From: Clostridium_AI sp964409685
Lineage (GTDB): Bacteria > Bacillota > Clostridia > Lachnospirales > Lachnospiraceae
DNA length: 64,000 nucleotides
Assembly: GCA_964409685.1 (NCBI GenBank)
Contig: CAYPEJ010000001.1
Location: 186,001 to 250,000 of the forward strand
Direction of reading: 5' to 3'
The translations under genes and the position numbers were made by a program. Each line of letters begins with the position of its first letter. Within the stretch, counting starts at the first letter, position 1. Below, in pieces: positions 52,514 to 60,781 of this stretch. The notes beneath the pieces were generated by a model that saw only the letters and a list, made by a program, of their open reading frames with translations, had not been told where the DNA came from and searched no databases.

Positions 52514-53308
52514 ATGAATCAATACGATGCCATTTTTATTAGAAAGTCTGTTAAGAATTTTAGAACAGAAGCGATAAGTGAGAAGAGTATTAATCAGATA
52601 CTTAATTTTACACATTATATAACAGATGTGTCGGGAAAAAAGACTGTGAAATTCGAGATTTTGTCCGATGTCAATCAAGGAAGAATGAAAGAGTTTCATT
52701 TTTTAGTGAAAGCACCTCATTATTTAGTGCTTTCAAGTGAAGTGTTAGAAGATAGATTTCTAAATTTAGGATTTGTGCTTGAACAGGTAGCTTTATATTT
52801 GGAAACGAAAGATTTAGCAAGTAGTTTTGCAGGACTTCACAAAGAAAAAGCAATATCTGGAACACGAGTGTTAGCAGTATTAGCATTTGGAAAGGCTGCG
52901 GAAGATGCGGTGAGCAATAAGAAAATGAAACGATTGCCATTAGAGCATTTATGTGTGTTTAAAGATCAGGTAGATATAAATATTCGTGACATGATAAGTG
53001 CTGCAATCTTAGCGCCATCGAGAATGAATAGTCAACCATGGAGATTTGTTGTGATACGGAATCGCATACATGTGTTTTGTAGAAAAGAACGCATTGGATT
53101 TAAGTCTGCAACATTAGAATCCTATCATGAATTTGATATTGGTATGATGTTAGCACATTTGCTGATTGCGGGTGAAGAATTGTGGTACAACACAGAAGTT
53201 GTAAAGAGTGAAAATATTGCAGATAAGCAGTTAAAGAACAATCTGTATATGTTTACGGTGATTGTAACAGAACAGCAGTCGGATTTTAATACGGAAAAGT
53301 TGAAATAA
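52514..53308 (+). CDS. Nitroreductase-like flavoprotein (TM1586-type)
   Basis: ATG 52514 after AGGGTGG is preferred; an in-frame ATG at 52478 lacks a site. The 264-residue protein opens with YDAIFIRKSVKNF, the RxSxRxF-type FMN-binding start of nitroreductases. The rest has two half-domains, with APHYLVLSS in the first and DMISAAILAPSRMNSQPWRFVV plus FDIGMMLAHLLIAGEEL in the second, as in the putative TM1586 nitroreductase family. It should bind FMN and reduce an unknown substrate with NAD(P)H. There is no signal peptide. A strong terminator begins at its stop codon. Confidence 0.85.
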   Translation: MNQYDAIFIRKSVKNFRTEAISEKSINQILNFTHYITDVSGKKTVKFEILSDVNQGRMKEFHFLVKAPHYLVLSSEVLEDRFLNLGFVLEQVALYLETKDLASSFAGLHKEKAISGTRVLAVLAFGKAAEDAVSNKKMKRLPLEHLCVFKDQVDINIRDMISAAILAPSRMNSQPWRFVVIRNRIHVFCRKERIGFKSATLESYHEFDIGMMLAHLLIAGEELWYNTEVVKSENIADKQLKNNLYMFTVIVTEQQSDFNTEKLK

Positions 53309-53339
53309 AGTCAGGTGCTAAATTGCGCTTGGCTTTTTT
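53308..53339 (+). terminator. Intrinsic terminator of the nitroreductase gene
   Basis: AAGTCAGGTGC (53308-53318) pairs with GCGCTTGGCTT (53325-53335), with three wobbles, around a six-base loop, and ends in six T residues. Confidence 0.75.
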
Positions 53340-53388
53340 GATTCATAGGAAATTCTCCTTCGCTATGTTTCCTATGAATCAAAAAGCC
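53331..53388. repeat. Large near-perfect palindrome
   Basis: A 22-base arm starting GGCTTTTTTGATTCATAGG at 53331 is matched by its complement, ending ...AATCAAAAAGCC at 53388, with one extra T and a 15-base loop. It overlaps the terminator's T-run and could terminate in either direction. Its size and symmetry also fit a short non-autonomous repeat element. The stretch 53389-53494 holds nothing else recognisable. Confidence 0.6.
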
Positions 53389-53494
53389 TCTAAAAAGCAG
53401 TGGCAAGATGCACACTATGTTTTGCGAAAACATGACGAAAAATGAGTTTTTTATAAGAAAATTTGCATTTTGAAAAAAATAATGAAAAAAACTA

Positions 53495-53523
53495 TTGACA
53501 TTTGTTTCAGAATGAGTTAAGAT
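53495..53523 (+). promoter_or_regulatory. Promoter of the tRNA gene
   Basis: A consensus TTGACA (53495-53500) and TAAGAT (53518-53523) are spaced by 17 bases, 40 bases before the mature tRNA 5' end. Confidence 0.8.
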
Positions 53524-53562
53524 ATAGAACGTCGCTAGCGAAAAGCAGTGACCAAGAGAAAT

Positions 53563-53635
53563 GCGTGAGTGGCTCAGTTGGTAGAGCACCTCCTTGCCAA
53601 GGAGGAAGTCGCGGGTTCGAGTCCCGTCTCACGCT
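53563..53635 (+). tRNA. tRNA-Gly (anticodon GCC)
   Basis: The gene is a 73-base cloverleaf. Acceptor arms GCGTGAG and CTCACGC are 7 bp; the D arm contains GCTCAGTTGGTAGAGC. The anticodon arm is CTCCTTGCCAAGGAG with anticodon GCC, and the T arm is GCGGGTTCGAGTCCCGT. The discriminator base is T and CCA is not encoded. A promoter with consensus -35 precedes it and a terminator follows. Confidence 0.97.
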
Positions 53636-53645
53636 TATTTAAAAC

Positions 53646-53672
53646 TCAATTCTTCGGAATTGATTTTTTTTG
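53646..53672 (+). terminator. Terminator of the tRNA gene
   Basis: TCAATTC and GAATTGA form a 7-bp stem with a TTCG tetraloop, followed by eight T residues. Confidence 0.9.
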
Positions 53673-53766
53673 TGTGGTGGATTAGAAATTAAAATTTCTC
53701 AATGCAAAATTTCTCATCCTATGATACAATATCCTATGTTTAGTAATATAAGCAATTTTTAATAGT

Positions 53767-53815
53767 GTGAATCGCGTTGAGAATCATTCTTTGATTCTCA
53801 TTACATAGCATTCAC
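53767..53815 (+). promoter_or_regulatory. Structured leader before a small membrane protein gene
   Basis: Nested repeats: GTGAAT (53767) with ATTCAC (53810), and inside them GAGAATCA (53779) with TGATTCTC (53792) around a TTCT-type loop. The structure ends 15 bases before the next ATG, just upstream of its AGGAGA site, so it may tune translation. Confidence 0.4.
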
Positions 53816-53829
53816 AGATAGGAGAACAT

Positions 53830-54375
53830 ATGAGATTTTTGCCTGTATACGATTTTGAGATACTGACCCCTTATGACCCAGAGAGAATTCATTCTATACT
53901 AGAGCGCAACATGTATCAAAGTAGTGGCAAAAAGGGCGCATTCATTGCAAAGATGCCGACAACAAAAGATGGGAAACTATTAGATGGGACATTGGAGGAA
54001 AATGGATTTGTACTAAAAGATTACGTAAACAAAAAAGATCCATTTTACAATAAAAATTCTTTTGAAGCAGTTGCCAAGGGAACTTATCACCAAGGACATG
54101 GTAAGACAACGATAAAAATTAGGATGGGATTGCAAAAAGCAAGTAAAATTATTTTTTCCATCTGGAGCATATTAATCTGTTTCGTTGTTTTTACAAGCAT
54201 CGTATCATTAATACTTGAATTTGACAAAACGACACTAGGTATTTGCTTAGTTACTGCACTATTAATGATAATTGGATATCTTATGATGCTGGTAAGTTTT
54301 CGAACTAGTGCAGATAAATTGGAAAAGCGATTGTATGATATTCTGGGAAGAGGAAAAGTGTATAATCAGAAATAG
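53830..54375 (+). CDS. Hypothetical membrane protein with two C-terminal helices
   Basis: The 181-residue protein is of no family I recognise. Residues 1-100 are soluble and mixed (FEILTPYDPERIHSILERNM, KTTIKIRMGLQKASK). Two adjacent hydrophobic segments follow (about 107-128 and 133-155, IIFSIWSILICFVVFTSIVSLI and ICLVTALLMIIGYLMMLVSF), and a short charged tail ends DILGRGK. The N-terminal domain and the tail should both face the cytoplasm. ATG 53830 has AGGAGA at ideal distance. It is a single-gene unit between the tRNA terminator and its own terminator. Confidence 0.75.
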   Translation: MRFLPVYDFEILTPYDPERIHSILERNMYQSSGKKGAFIAKMPTTKDGKLLDGTLEENGFVLKDYVNKKDPFYNKNSFEAVAKGTYHQGHGKTTIKIRMGLQKASKIIFSIWSILICFVVFTSIVSLILEFDKTTLGICLVTALLMIIGYLMMLVSFRTSADKLEKRLYDILGRGKVYNQK

Positions 54376-54403
54376 TATTTCTTAATTAGCAATTTAGAGA
54401 AAG

Positions 54404-54443
54404 AAGAGTTGTGTGTTTTGTTGAAAATGCACAACTCTTTTGG
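54404..54443 (+). terminator. Terminator after the two-helix membrane protein
   Basis: AAGAGTTGTG (54404-54413) pairs with CACAACTCTT (54430-54439), a 10-bp stem with a 16-base loop, followed by TTTT broken by GG. Confidence 0.7.
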
Positions 54444-54546
54444 TGCTTTTGTAAATGAATTCACTTAAATGTTGGAAAAAGTATATTTAAAACATTATTT
54501 ATTTTTAATATCCGCTTAGGAGTGAGACAAGAGGTGGGTGACGTGC

Positions 54547-54552
54547 TATAAT
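54547..54552 (+). promoter_or_regulatory. Extended -10 promoter of a candidate small RNA
   Basis: TGCTATAAT gives a perfect -10 with the extended TGn. A partial -35 (GAGACA, 4 of 6) lies 17 bases upstream at 54524-54529. Confidence 0.5.
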
Positions 54553-54558
54553 ACAAAC

Positions 54559-54650
54559 ATAAACAAATTAGTTAATTATCCCCTTACCATATATTCACTC
54601 CTTGATAGGCAGTCCCGTAGTTGTTCCCCGACTACGGGGCTGTTTCCGTT
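54559..54650 (+). ncRNA. Candidate small RNA ending in a strong hairpin
   Basis: From the promoter at 54547, transcription would run about 50 bases and then form a 12-bp stem (CAGTCCCGTAGT at 54610-54621 with ACTACGGGGCTG at 54631-54642, one wobble) with a CCCC-containing loop, followed by TTTCCGTTTCC. The stem is far more GC-rich than its surroundings. An overlapping 77-codon frame has no ribosome binding site. The rest of the gap (54651-54832) shows only an AT-rich promoter-like stretch before the SseB-like gene. Confidence 0.45.
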
Positions 54651-54832
54651 TCCTTATAATTTGCTTAGAAATAGCAATTTTATTTTACTGCTTATTATAA
54701 TACATAGAAAGGTACATCATAGGGAAAAACATCGTGGAATGATTTGCGGAAATAGTCATTGTAGGGTATAATATATTTAATCTTTTTACATAAATGTGCT
54801 AGAGAGAAAAAATATAATTCGGAGGTTTTACT

Positions 54833-55996
54833 ATGGGGTTGAAAGATCTATTTAAGAAAAAAGAACAGTTTGTAGAAGAAAATGTGGAAGTGAAAAAAAA
54901 GGAGACAGATGAGGTAAAAGCAGAGTCAGTCGTGAAAGAAGAAATTTCTACAAGCGAACCACAAAATGAAAAGGAAAAACCAGTAGAGGCAGCAAATATT
55001 CCGAATGAAAACAAGAAGAATATAGAAGTGACGGAAGAACGCCGTAAAGAAATTTGGCCAATCATTTTAAAAGATGAAGTAGAAGAAAGTGATTTTGAGG
55101 GATTAACCATACAAGAGACTATCTTTTTACTTTGCGGTGTAGATAATATGAATGAGAAATCTGAAGTTGTCAATTATGAGCAAAAATGTGAAATGATAGA
55201 TCGTGTTCTTGCTAAGAAGTTAGCAGAAGCAGAGACGTTATATATGACATTTGACCGTGTGACAAGATATCCTTTTATTACACAAGGATGTGTGGAGATT
55301 TATTCTGAGATGGCATTTGCACAGGATGCGGTGAAACATTATAGCGAACAATATCGTGCACTAGAGATTCGTGTGATTCGTAATGGAAAGAGTGGATTCC
55401 CAGATGATATGAGTGTATTTGAATATTTACATTATCTTGGTATGGAACATATTCTTTTGGATAATGGTAAATTTAAAACGGTTGTAGAGTGTCAAGATGT
55501 GTTCCCTATGGAGCTCAATGAAGAGAAAAACTTAGACAAGCCGATTATGAATCCAAAGTTAAGATTTGCTATAGTTGATTTTTTTGAGGAAGTGAGATGG
55601 CCAGTATCTTATGAACGAAGAGATGAAGTGATGAAAACAAAAGAAGATAAGATGCTCAATGAAATCAAAGAGGCAAGATTATTAGTTCCTATGTGTATTG
55701 AAGGAGAAAAGGTAACAACACCTCAGACACAGATGGAATTCCAATCAGATAGAAAAATGATTTTGCCTAAGCTTCAAACAAAAGACCAGGTGGAATTTAC
55801 ACCAGTATTTACAGATTGGACAGAATTTACTAAGATTTATCAAAAAGATCAATGGAATGGATTAGTGCTTACATTTGATCAAATTGTTCAGATTGGTAAG
55901 AAAATGGGACTTGTTATTAACCCATTAGGAGAAAATCTAATTATGAATCAACAGTCTTTTGAAGCGTTAGATCGAAGAGAAGAACAGCCAAAATAG
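54833..55996 (+). CDS. SseB-family domain protein with acidic N-terminal extension
   Basis: The 387-residue cytosolic protein has two parts. The first 70 residues are Lys/Glu-rich and probably disordered (KKKEQFVEENVEVKKKE). The middle holds an uncharacterised region (ETIFLLCGVDNMNEK, TRYPFITQGCVEIYSE). The C-terminal 120 residues match the SseB N-terminal domain (LLVPMCIEGEKV, KLQTKDQVEFTPVFTDWTEFTKI, GLVLTFDQI, GLVINPLGENLIM), a fold found in enhanced-serine-sensitivity proteins and in many Firmicute proteins of unknown role. GGAGG precedes ATG 54833. No enzymatic motif is visible, and it stands alone between terminators. Confidence 0.82.
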   Translation: MGLKDLFKKKEQFVEENVEVKKKETDEVKAESVVKEEISTSEPQNEKEKPVEAANIPNENKKNIEVTEERRKEIWPIILKDEVEESDFEGLTIQETIFLLCGVDNMNEKSEVVNYEQKCEMIDRVLAKKLAEAETLYMTFDRVTRYPFITQGCVEIYSEMAFAQDAVKHYSEQYRALEIRVIRNGKSGFPDDMSVFEYLHYLGMEHILLDNGKFKTVVECQDVFPMELNEEKNLDKPIMNPKLRFAIVDFFEEVRWPVSYERRDEVMKTKEDKMLNEIKEARLLVPMCIEGEKVTTPQTQMEFQSDRKMILPKLQTKDQVEFTPVFTDWTEFTKIYQKDQWNGLVLTFDQIVQIGKKMGLVINPLGENLIMNQQSFEALDRREEQPK

Positions 55997-56062
55997 GAAG
56001 TTCTGAACGAACAGAAAAATTATATAAAATAGTATAAAGCAACATAGATATATGGTTAGAAA

Positions 56063-56114
56063 AAAGAAGGTGTCGTTGATTGCATTACTTGCAATTCAGT
56101 GACACCTTCTTTTA
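56063..56114 (+). terminator. Terminator after the SseB-like gene
   Basis: AAAGAAGGTGTC (56063-56074) pairs with GACACCTTCTTT (56101-56112), and a smaller inner TTGCA/TGCAA stem lies in the loop. Flanking A and T runs would allow it to work in both directions. Confidence 0.85.
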
Positions 56115-56261
56115 AATTAGCGCGAATTAGCGATCATTTCACTGGTTGAAGGAGGCCAAGAACTTTCGCTAATATTTGTATAACGCTATTGTAATATATT
56201 TGGTGAATAAAGTAAAACTCCATTATTTCATCTATAAGGTGAAAAAGATTCACTCATATAT

Positions 56262-56290
56262 TTGACTTGGTATTTTTTACTGTTTATAAT
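56262..56290 (+). promoter_or_regulatory. Promoter of the LysR-type regulator gene
   Basis: TTGACT (56262-56267) and a perfect TATAAT (56285-56290) are 17 bases apart, placing the transcription start about 25 bases before ATG 56325. Confidence 0.75.
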
Positions 56291-56324
56291 GGGTACAAGT
56301 TAGAAAAAGGAAAGTAGTGATAGG

Positions 56325-57188
56325 ATGACTATTTTATTTTGCAAGATTTTTCATGCGGTGGTTTTGCAAGGGAGTTTTAATAAGGCAGCGGAACTGTTAA
56401 ATTTGACACCATCTGCGGTAAGCCATTCCATTTCTTCGATGGAAAAGGAAATTGGATTTCAATTGTTTAATCGGAATAAGGCAGGGGTTACGTTGACGGG
56501 ATACGGGGAAGCGATTTACCCACATATTCAACGTGTATTAAATGCAGATGAAGCATTAGAACAATCGGTTCATGAGATGAATGGGTTAGAAAAAGGGACA
56601 GTTAAGATTGGAACGTTTAATAGTGCATGTATACATCTGCTTCCACCGATTTTAAAGAAATATCAAGAACTATATCCAGGAATTGCGATTGAAGTGTTAG
56701 AAGGTACATATGAGGATATTATTTCTTGGATTAAAACAGGTAGTGTGGATATTGGTTTATTGTCAACAAGTTGTACAAAGGAGATTTCGATCTTTCCAAT
56801 TTATCAAGACCCTTTGGTACTGGTAGCACCAAAGGAAATGAACATAGAGAAGGGCTATATCACAGTAGAGGAATTAAATGAGAAAGATTTTGTCATTCAG
56901 CGTGCAGGTTGTGATGCGGATATTCAAAAATTTCTAAAGGATTATAATGTAAAAATTAGTTCAAAATGCTATGTGATTGATGATCAGTCTACTATGGCAA
57001 TGGTTGAGTGTGGATTTGGAGTGAGTATTATGCCACAGTTGGCAACAAGGAAAAATGTATACGATGTAAATATTTATCCGATTCAGCCCAATGAATATCG
57101 CACCATAGGGGTTGCTTGCATGAATGTGGAGGCACTGTCGCCAGCGGCTAAGAAAATGTATGAACATATTCGGGAACAGTTTCAATAA
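56325..57188 (+). CDS. LysR-family transcriptional regulator
   Basis: The 287-residue regulator has the standard N-terminal winged helix-turn-helix (FCKIFHAVVLQGSFNKAAELLNLTPSAVSHSISSMEKEIGFQLFNRN) and a linker helix. A periplasmic-binding-protein-like effector domain follows (VKIGTFNSACIHLLPPILKKYQELYPGIAIEVLEG, DIGLLS, DQSTMAMVECGFGVSIMPQLA). The ligand is unknown. LysR genes often lie divergent from their target, but the upstream gene here is co-directional and ends in a terminator, so its regulon cannot be inferred from position. Confidence 0.93.
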   Translation: MTILFCKIFHAVVLQGSFNKAAELLNLTPSAVSHSISSMEKEIGFQLFNRNKAGVTLTGYGEAIYPHIQRVLNADEALEQSVHEMNGLEKGTVKIGTFNSACIHLLPPILKKYQELYPGIAIEVLEGTYEDIISWIKTGSVDIGLLSTSCTKEISIFPIYQDPLVLVAPKEMNIEKGYITVEELNEKDFVIQRAGCDADIQKFLKDYNVKISSKCYVIDDQSTMAMVECGFGVSIMPQLATRKNVYDVNIYPIQPNEYRTIGVACMNVEALSPAAKKMYEHIREQFQ

Positions 57189-57261
57189 AAGATGACATAC
57201 TATAGATAAAGCAACCCTTTTTATGGTATTATAAGTAATAATGGGTTAGGAGGAAGAGAGG

Positions 57262-57846
57262 ATGAAACGAAAAATAGGGGTTATTGTTATCATGATGATA
57301 TTTTCGTTAAGTGTTGTTGGGTGTCAGAATAGTGGGAGTGATGTAACAGATACAATAAGTTCGGAAAGTGAACAGACGATGGAAGCTTCTGAACAACCTA
57401 AGCTTTCCATTTGTGAAGATGAACCGATGTGCTTCAAGGTAGGAAAAAAGAAGATTTCATTAGAAGAACAGGCACCATTAGCAAGTGCGATCATGGATGT
57501 TCGGTGGATTAATGAAAATCTGATTGGCATTACGGCACATGTTACACCTTCGAATAACTATTTTATTGTATACAATAATAATAATGCTAAATTTGAATAC
57601 GGTGCATACGGATATGATTTTGTATGGAAAGATGGGGACATAGAAACATTAGTTTACATAGAGACAACGCCAAAAAACACAGGTGCTATGAGCCATTATT
57701 GGATTACGAATTATATAGGAGATGTGATATACGAATCCAAAGAGCCGATTACGGATTTGAAGTATGAAGAGGATGGGAAAGTACATTTCCAAGTAGAGAA
57801 AGAAGAAGGCATATTTTCAGAGGAAAGTATAGAAAATTATAGATAA
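57262..57846 (+). CDS. Hypothetical lipoprotein
   Basis: The 194-residue protein has a signal peptide (RKIGVIVIMMIFSLSVVGC) and lipobox Cys near residue 21, then a Ser/Glu-rich tether (SESEQTMEASEQPK). The mature domain of about 140 residues (LASAIMDVRWINENLIGITAHVTPSNNYFIVYN, FVWKDGDIETLVYIETTP, YWITNYIGDVIYESKEPI) has alternating beta-strand character, perhaps a partial beta-propeller. No known family is recognised. AGGAGG lies ahead of ATG 57262. The serine hydrolase gene follows after 114 bp. Confidence 0.78.
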   Translation: MKRKIGVIVIMMIFSLSVVGCQNSGSDVTDTISSESEQTMEASEQPKLSICEDEPMCFKVGKKKISLEEQAPLASAIMDVRWINENLIGITAHVTPSNNYFIVYNNNNAKFEYGAYGYDFVWKDGDIETLVYIETTPKNTGAMSHYWITNYIGDVIYESKEPITDLKYEEDGKVHFQVEKEEGIFSEESIENYR

Positions 57847-57960
57847 ATTTCTGAAATTTCTCTTACAATTTCCAAGTAAAGCTGTTTTCAAATATTATCT
57901 ATGTTATCATAAATGATAAATAAATCTACAATAGACTGAATCAAGCAAGGGAGGATATTT

Positions 57961-59151
57961 ATGCTTATTTCAAAAGGGAAGATAGATTGCCAGCCAATGG
58001 AAGTTGGTTACGATAAAACAAGAGAAGATACTTTGCTCAAGCATTTTGAACGAATGATTGAAAAAGATGAAATTCAAGCGGCTTCCTATTGTGTAGCGAG
58101 AAAAGGAAAGGTTATTTTACACGGTGCAATTGGTCCTCGTTCCTATGAAGAAAATTGCACAGAACCATTGCAGCCAGACTCTGTACATTGTATTTACTCA
58201 ATTACAAAAATGGTAACATCAGTTGCAATCATGAAACTGATTGAAGATGGATATGCAAGATTAGATGATTTTGTAGGTTCCATTTTGCCACAGATGGCGA
58301 AGCCTCCTTTTGATAAAATCACGATATTCCAACTACTTAGTCACACATCAGGACTAAGACCTGATATGGGAACATTTCCTGATGAATACTTTGTGGGACC
58401 TTGGGAGTGCATAGAAAAGATATATAAAATGACAGAAAACAAAGATGAGTTTGATTGGCTTTCGGCAGCACTTCATTGTGGCGTGACGAAGAAGCCAGGA
58501 GAAGAGTGGCAGTATTGTTCGTTTGGATTTACTATTTTAGGGGCAATCATTGAAAAATTATCAGGTCAATTCGCTCACGATTACATATTAGAACATATCC
58601 TAAAACCACTTCAAATGAACGATACAAATTTTATTGTCAGCAAAGATATGGCAAGTCGAATGATTTATAGAGATGAAGAGCAGAAAAAGAAAGTGCAGGA
58701 AGTTGTCGAAGGAAAACGTCATGGATATTTTGATGTTGGTACCATATGGGAGCACATTCCTGACACAGGAGGCGGACTTTATTCTACTCCATATGACTTA
58801 GTTCGTTTTGGTCAGATGATGCTTGGAAATGGTAGATTAGGCGACGTCCGCATACTAGGAAGAAAGACTGTTGAAAAGATGACTACATATTCTCTTCACA
58901 ATATTCCAGATCATTGTTGGGCAGCAGAGGAAATGAATCGTCAATATGGTGTTGGTGTGGATATGCGACGAGGTTTAGCATATCATTATTCGGATGGAAC
59001 TTTCCTACATGAAGGATATGGAGCATGTGACCTAGTAATCGATCCAAAAGAAGAATTGGTTGCAGCTTGGTTTGTGCCTTATACACATGATCAATGGTAT
59101 GCACATGGTCTTTCCAATGTCATCAATATCATTTGGTCGGGATTAATATAA
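57961..59151 (+). CDS. Beta-lactamase-fold serine hydrolase (class C / DD-peptidase-like)
   Basis: The 396-residue protein has the SxxK active-site motif in YSITKMVTSVAIMKL (S80, K83), a LLSHTSGL block, the second-motif Tyr region QYCSFGFTILG near residue 184 (YCS where YxN is usual), and HEGYGACD near residue 345 standing in for the KTG/HxG motif. This is the pattern of class C beta-lactamase-related esterases. There is no signal peptide, so a cytoplasmic esterase, amidase or peptidase is more likely than a drug-resistance beta-lactamase. It lies 11 bp before an ABC-2 exporter operon and may be co-transcribed with it. Confidence 0.88.
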   Translation: MLISKGKIDCQPMEVGYDKTREDTLLKHFERMIEKDEIQAASYCVARKGKVILHGAIGPRSYEENCTEPLQPDSVHCIYSITKMVTSVAIMKLIEDGYARLDDFVGSILPQMAKPPFDKITIFQLLSHTSGLRPDMGTFPDEYFVGPWECIEKIYKMTENKDEFDWLSAALHCGVTKKPGEEWQYCSFGFTILGAIIEKLSGQFAHDYILEHILKPLQMNDTNFIVSKDMASRMIYRDEEQKKKVQEVVEGKRHGYFDVGTIWEHIPDTGGGLYSTPYDLVRFGQMMLGNGRLGDVRILGRKTVEKMTTYSLHNIPDHCWAAEEMNRQYGVGVDMRRGLAYHYSDGTFLHEGYGACDLVIDPKEELVAAWFVPYTHDQWYAHGLSNVINIIWSGLI

Positions 59152-59162
59152 GAGGGATGTAC

Positions 59163-59993
59163 ATGGTATCGTTAGTAAATGATTTAAAAAAGCAACTTTT
59201 TGTAATGAAAGAAGTTGCTTATGTGACTTATAAGGAGTGGAGTGCATATCGTACCCACTCCATGATTTCTATATTTGTTGGACCGGTATATTTTATTGTG
59301 CAATATTTTATCTGGAATGCAGTCTATGGCGATAACGGTTCATTACAAGGAATTGCGTTAGAAGAAATGATTCGTTATTTTGCTGTATCCACTTTAATTG
59401 GTTACTTAGTAATGGATTTCGCAGATTGGAATTTATCGATGCTGATTCGAACGGGAAAATTTTTAACATTTTCGATTCGTCCGATTCATCATCGTTTTTT
59501 TGCATTTTCTCAGAAAATAGGACATCGAATCTTAGGATTTGTATTTGAGTTTATACCGTGTTTACTTATTTTTCGTTTTCTATTTGGAATTGATATGAAA
59601 CCAGCTCATATGGGATGGTTTGTATTGTCTGTGTTGTTGGCGTTTTTGATGCACTTTTACGCGTATTATAATATGGGATTGTTATCGTTTTGGTTGGTAA
59701 AGACGGATGGAATACGTGAGGTGTTTGCATTGTTATCTAGTATCTGTTCAGGAAGTCTAATTCCATTGGTATTCTTTCCAAAGTGGATACAGGTGTTACA
59801 GTTCTTTTTACCATTTCAGTACATCATTTATGTGCCAAGTATGGTGTTTACAGGGCAGTATAGTTTAGGTGGAATTACGCTGTCGGTGCCACAGATAGTA
59901 GGAATACAGGGAGTTGCGGTTATCGTGATGTTTGGAATTAGTGAAATCTTATACCGCGCTTCTATGAAACATTTTACGGGGGTAGGAGCATGA
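59163..59993 (+). CDS. ABC-2 type exporter permease subunit 1
   Basis: ATG 59163, six bases after AGAGGG, is preferred; upstream in-frame codons overlap the hydrolase gene. The 276-residue protein has a cytosolic start (KEVAYVTYKEWSAYRTHSM) followed by six membrane spans, as in the ABC2_membrane_6 (DUF990) family. Its product pairs with the next gene's permease. The stop overlaps the next start by 4 bp (ATGA). The substrate is unknown. Confidence 0.88.
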   Translation: MVSLVNDLKKQLFVMKEVAYVTYKEWSAYRTHSMISIFVGPVYFIVQYFIWNAVYGDNGSLQGIALEEMIRYFAVSTLIGYLVMDFADWNLSMLIRTGKFLTFSIRPIHHRFFAFSQKIGHRILGFVFEFIPCLLIFRFLFGIDMKPAHMGWFVLSVLLAFLMHFYAYYNMGLLSFWLVKTDGIREVFALLSSICSGSLIPLVFFPKWIQVLQFFLPFQYIIYVPSMVFTGQYSLGGITLSVPQIVGIQGVAVIVMFGISEILYRASMKHFTGVGA

Positions 59994-60781
59994 GACGATA
60001 TCTTCGAATTTATAAAGAATGTATGCGAGTTGCATGGAATCAGGCGGCGGCATATAGGGTTAACTTTTTGCTTACTACCTTGATTACGTTGTTTGGAAAT
60101 ATTTTATTTCCGTTGGTTACGATTTTAATTTATCAGACGGGAAGTAGTTTTCCGGGGTGGAATTTTTATGAAGTATTGTTGTTGCAATCCATATTTACAA
60201 TGTCAGATGGTGTGGCTGGAATTATTACAGGTGGTGTGCTATGGACTACTTTGCAACATGTAAAAGAGGGTAGTTTAGATACTGTGCTATTAAAACCAGT
60301 GAATCCGCTATTTTTTCTTGTATCGAGTACACTAGAGCCTGAAAATATTGGGTTAGTAGTGGGTGGAGGATTATTATTTGGAGTTTCGCTCACTCATCTT
60401 GGAGGAATTTCTGTTTTATCATTCTTCGGTGGCTTGGGATTATTTTTATCAGGTGTTGCGGTACTAGCAGGAATGGCATTTTTAATGGCAGCAACGTCAT
60501 TTAAATGGGTTGGAAATAGTAGAATTCCAGAGATTTTCGATAGTGTAAAAAGTTTTGGAAAGTATCCCATTACCATATTTCCAAGGGCAGTGCAAAGTTT
60601 AGTGACATGTGTGATTCCAGTAGCTGTGATTGCATATTTTCCAGCAAAAGTTATATTACAAAAAGGAGTAGTAGGTGGATTGAGTACCTATCTAGTGTGC
60701 ATTCCGTGTGTGCTATTCTTTTTCGTAAGCATTTGGCTTTTTGGATTTATGATACGGTTATATGAAGGAGTGGGCGGTTGA
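59990..60781 (+). CDS. ABC-2 type exporter permease subunit 2
   Basis: The 263-residue permease with six predicted spans begins with MRRYLRIYKECMRVAWNQAAAYRVNF, like its partner, and carries the LDTVLLKPVNPLFFLVS loop characteristic of DUF990-type permeases. It overlaps its neighbours at both ends (4 bp upstream, 1 bp downstream), so the three genes are translationally coupled. It probably forms a heterodimeric channel with the previous protein. Confidence 0.88.
   Translation: MRRYLRIYKECMRVAWNQAAAYRVNFLLTTLITLFGNILFPLVTILIYQTGSSFPGWNFYEVLLLQSIFTMSDGVAGIITGGVLWTTLQHVKEGSLDTVLLKPVNPLFFLVSSTLEPENIGLVVGGGLLFGVSLTHLGGISVLSFFGGLGLFLSGVAVLAGMAFLMAATSFKWVGNSRIPEIFDSVKSFGKYPITIFPRAVQSLVTCVIPVAVIAYFPAKVILQKGVVGGLSTYLVCIPCVLFFFVSIWLFGFMIRLYEGVGG

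Noticed and set aside
54538..54771. 77-codon frame across the candidate small RNA
   Set aside because: It has no Shine-Dalgarno and runs through the strong hairpin, and its composition does not look coding.
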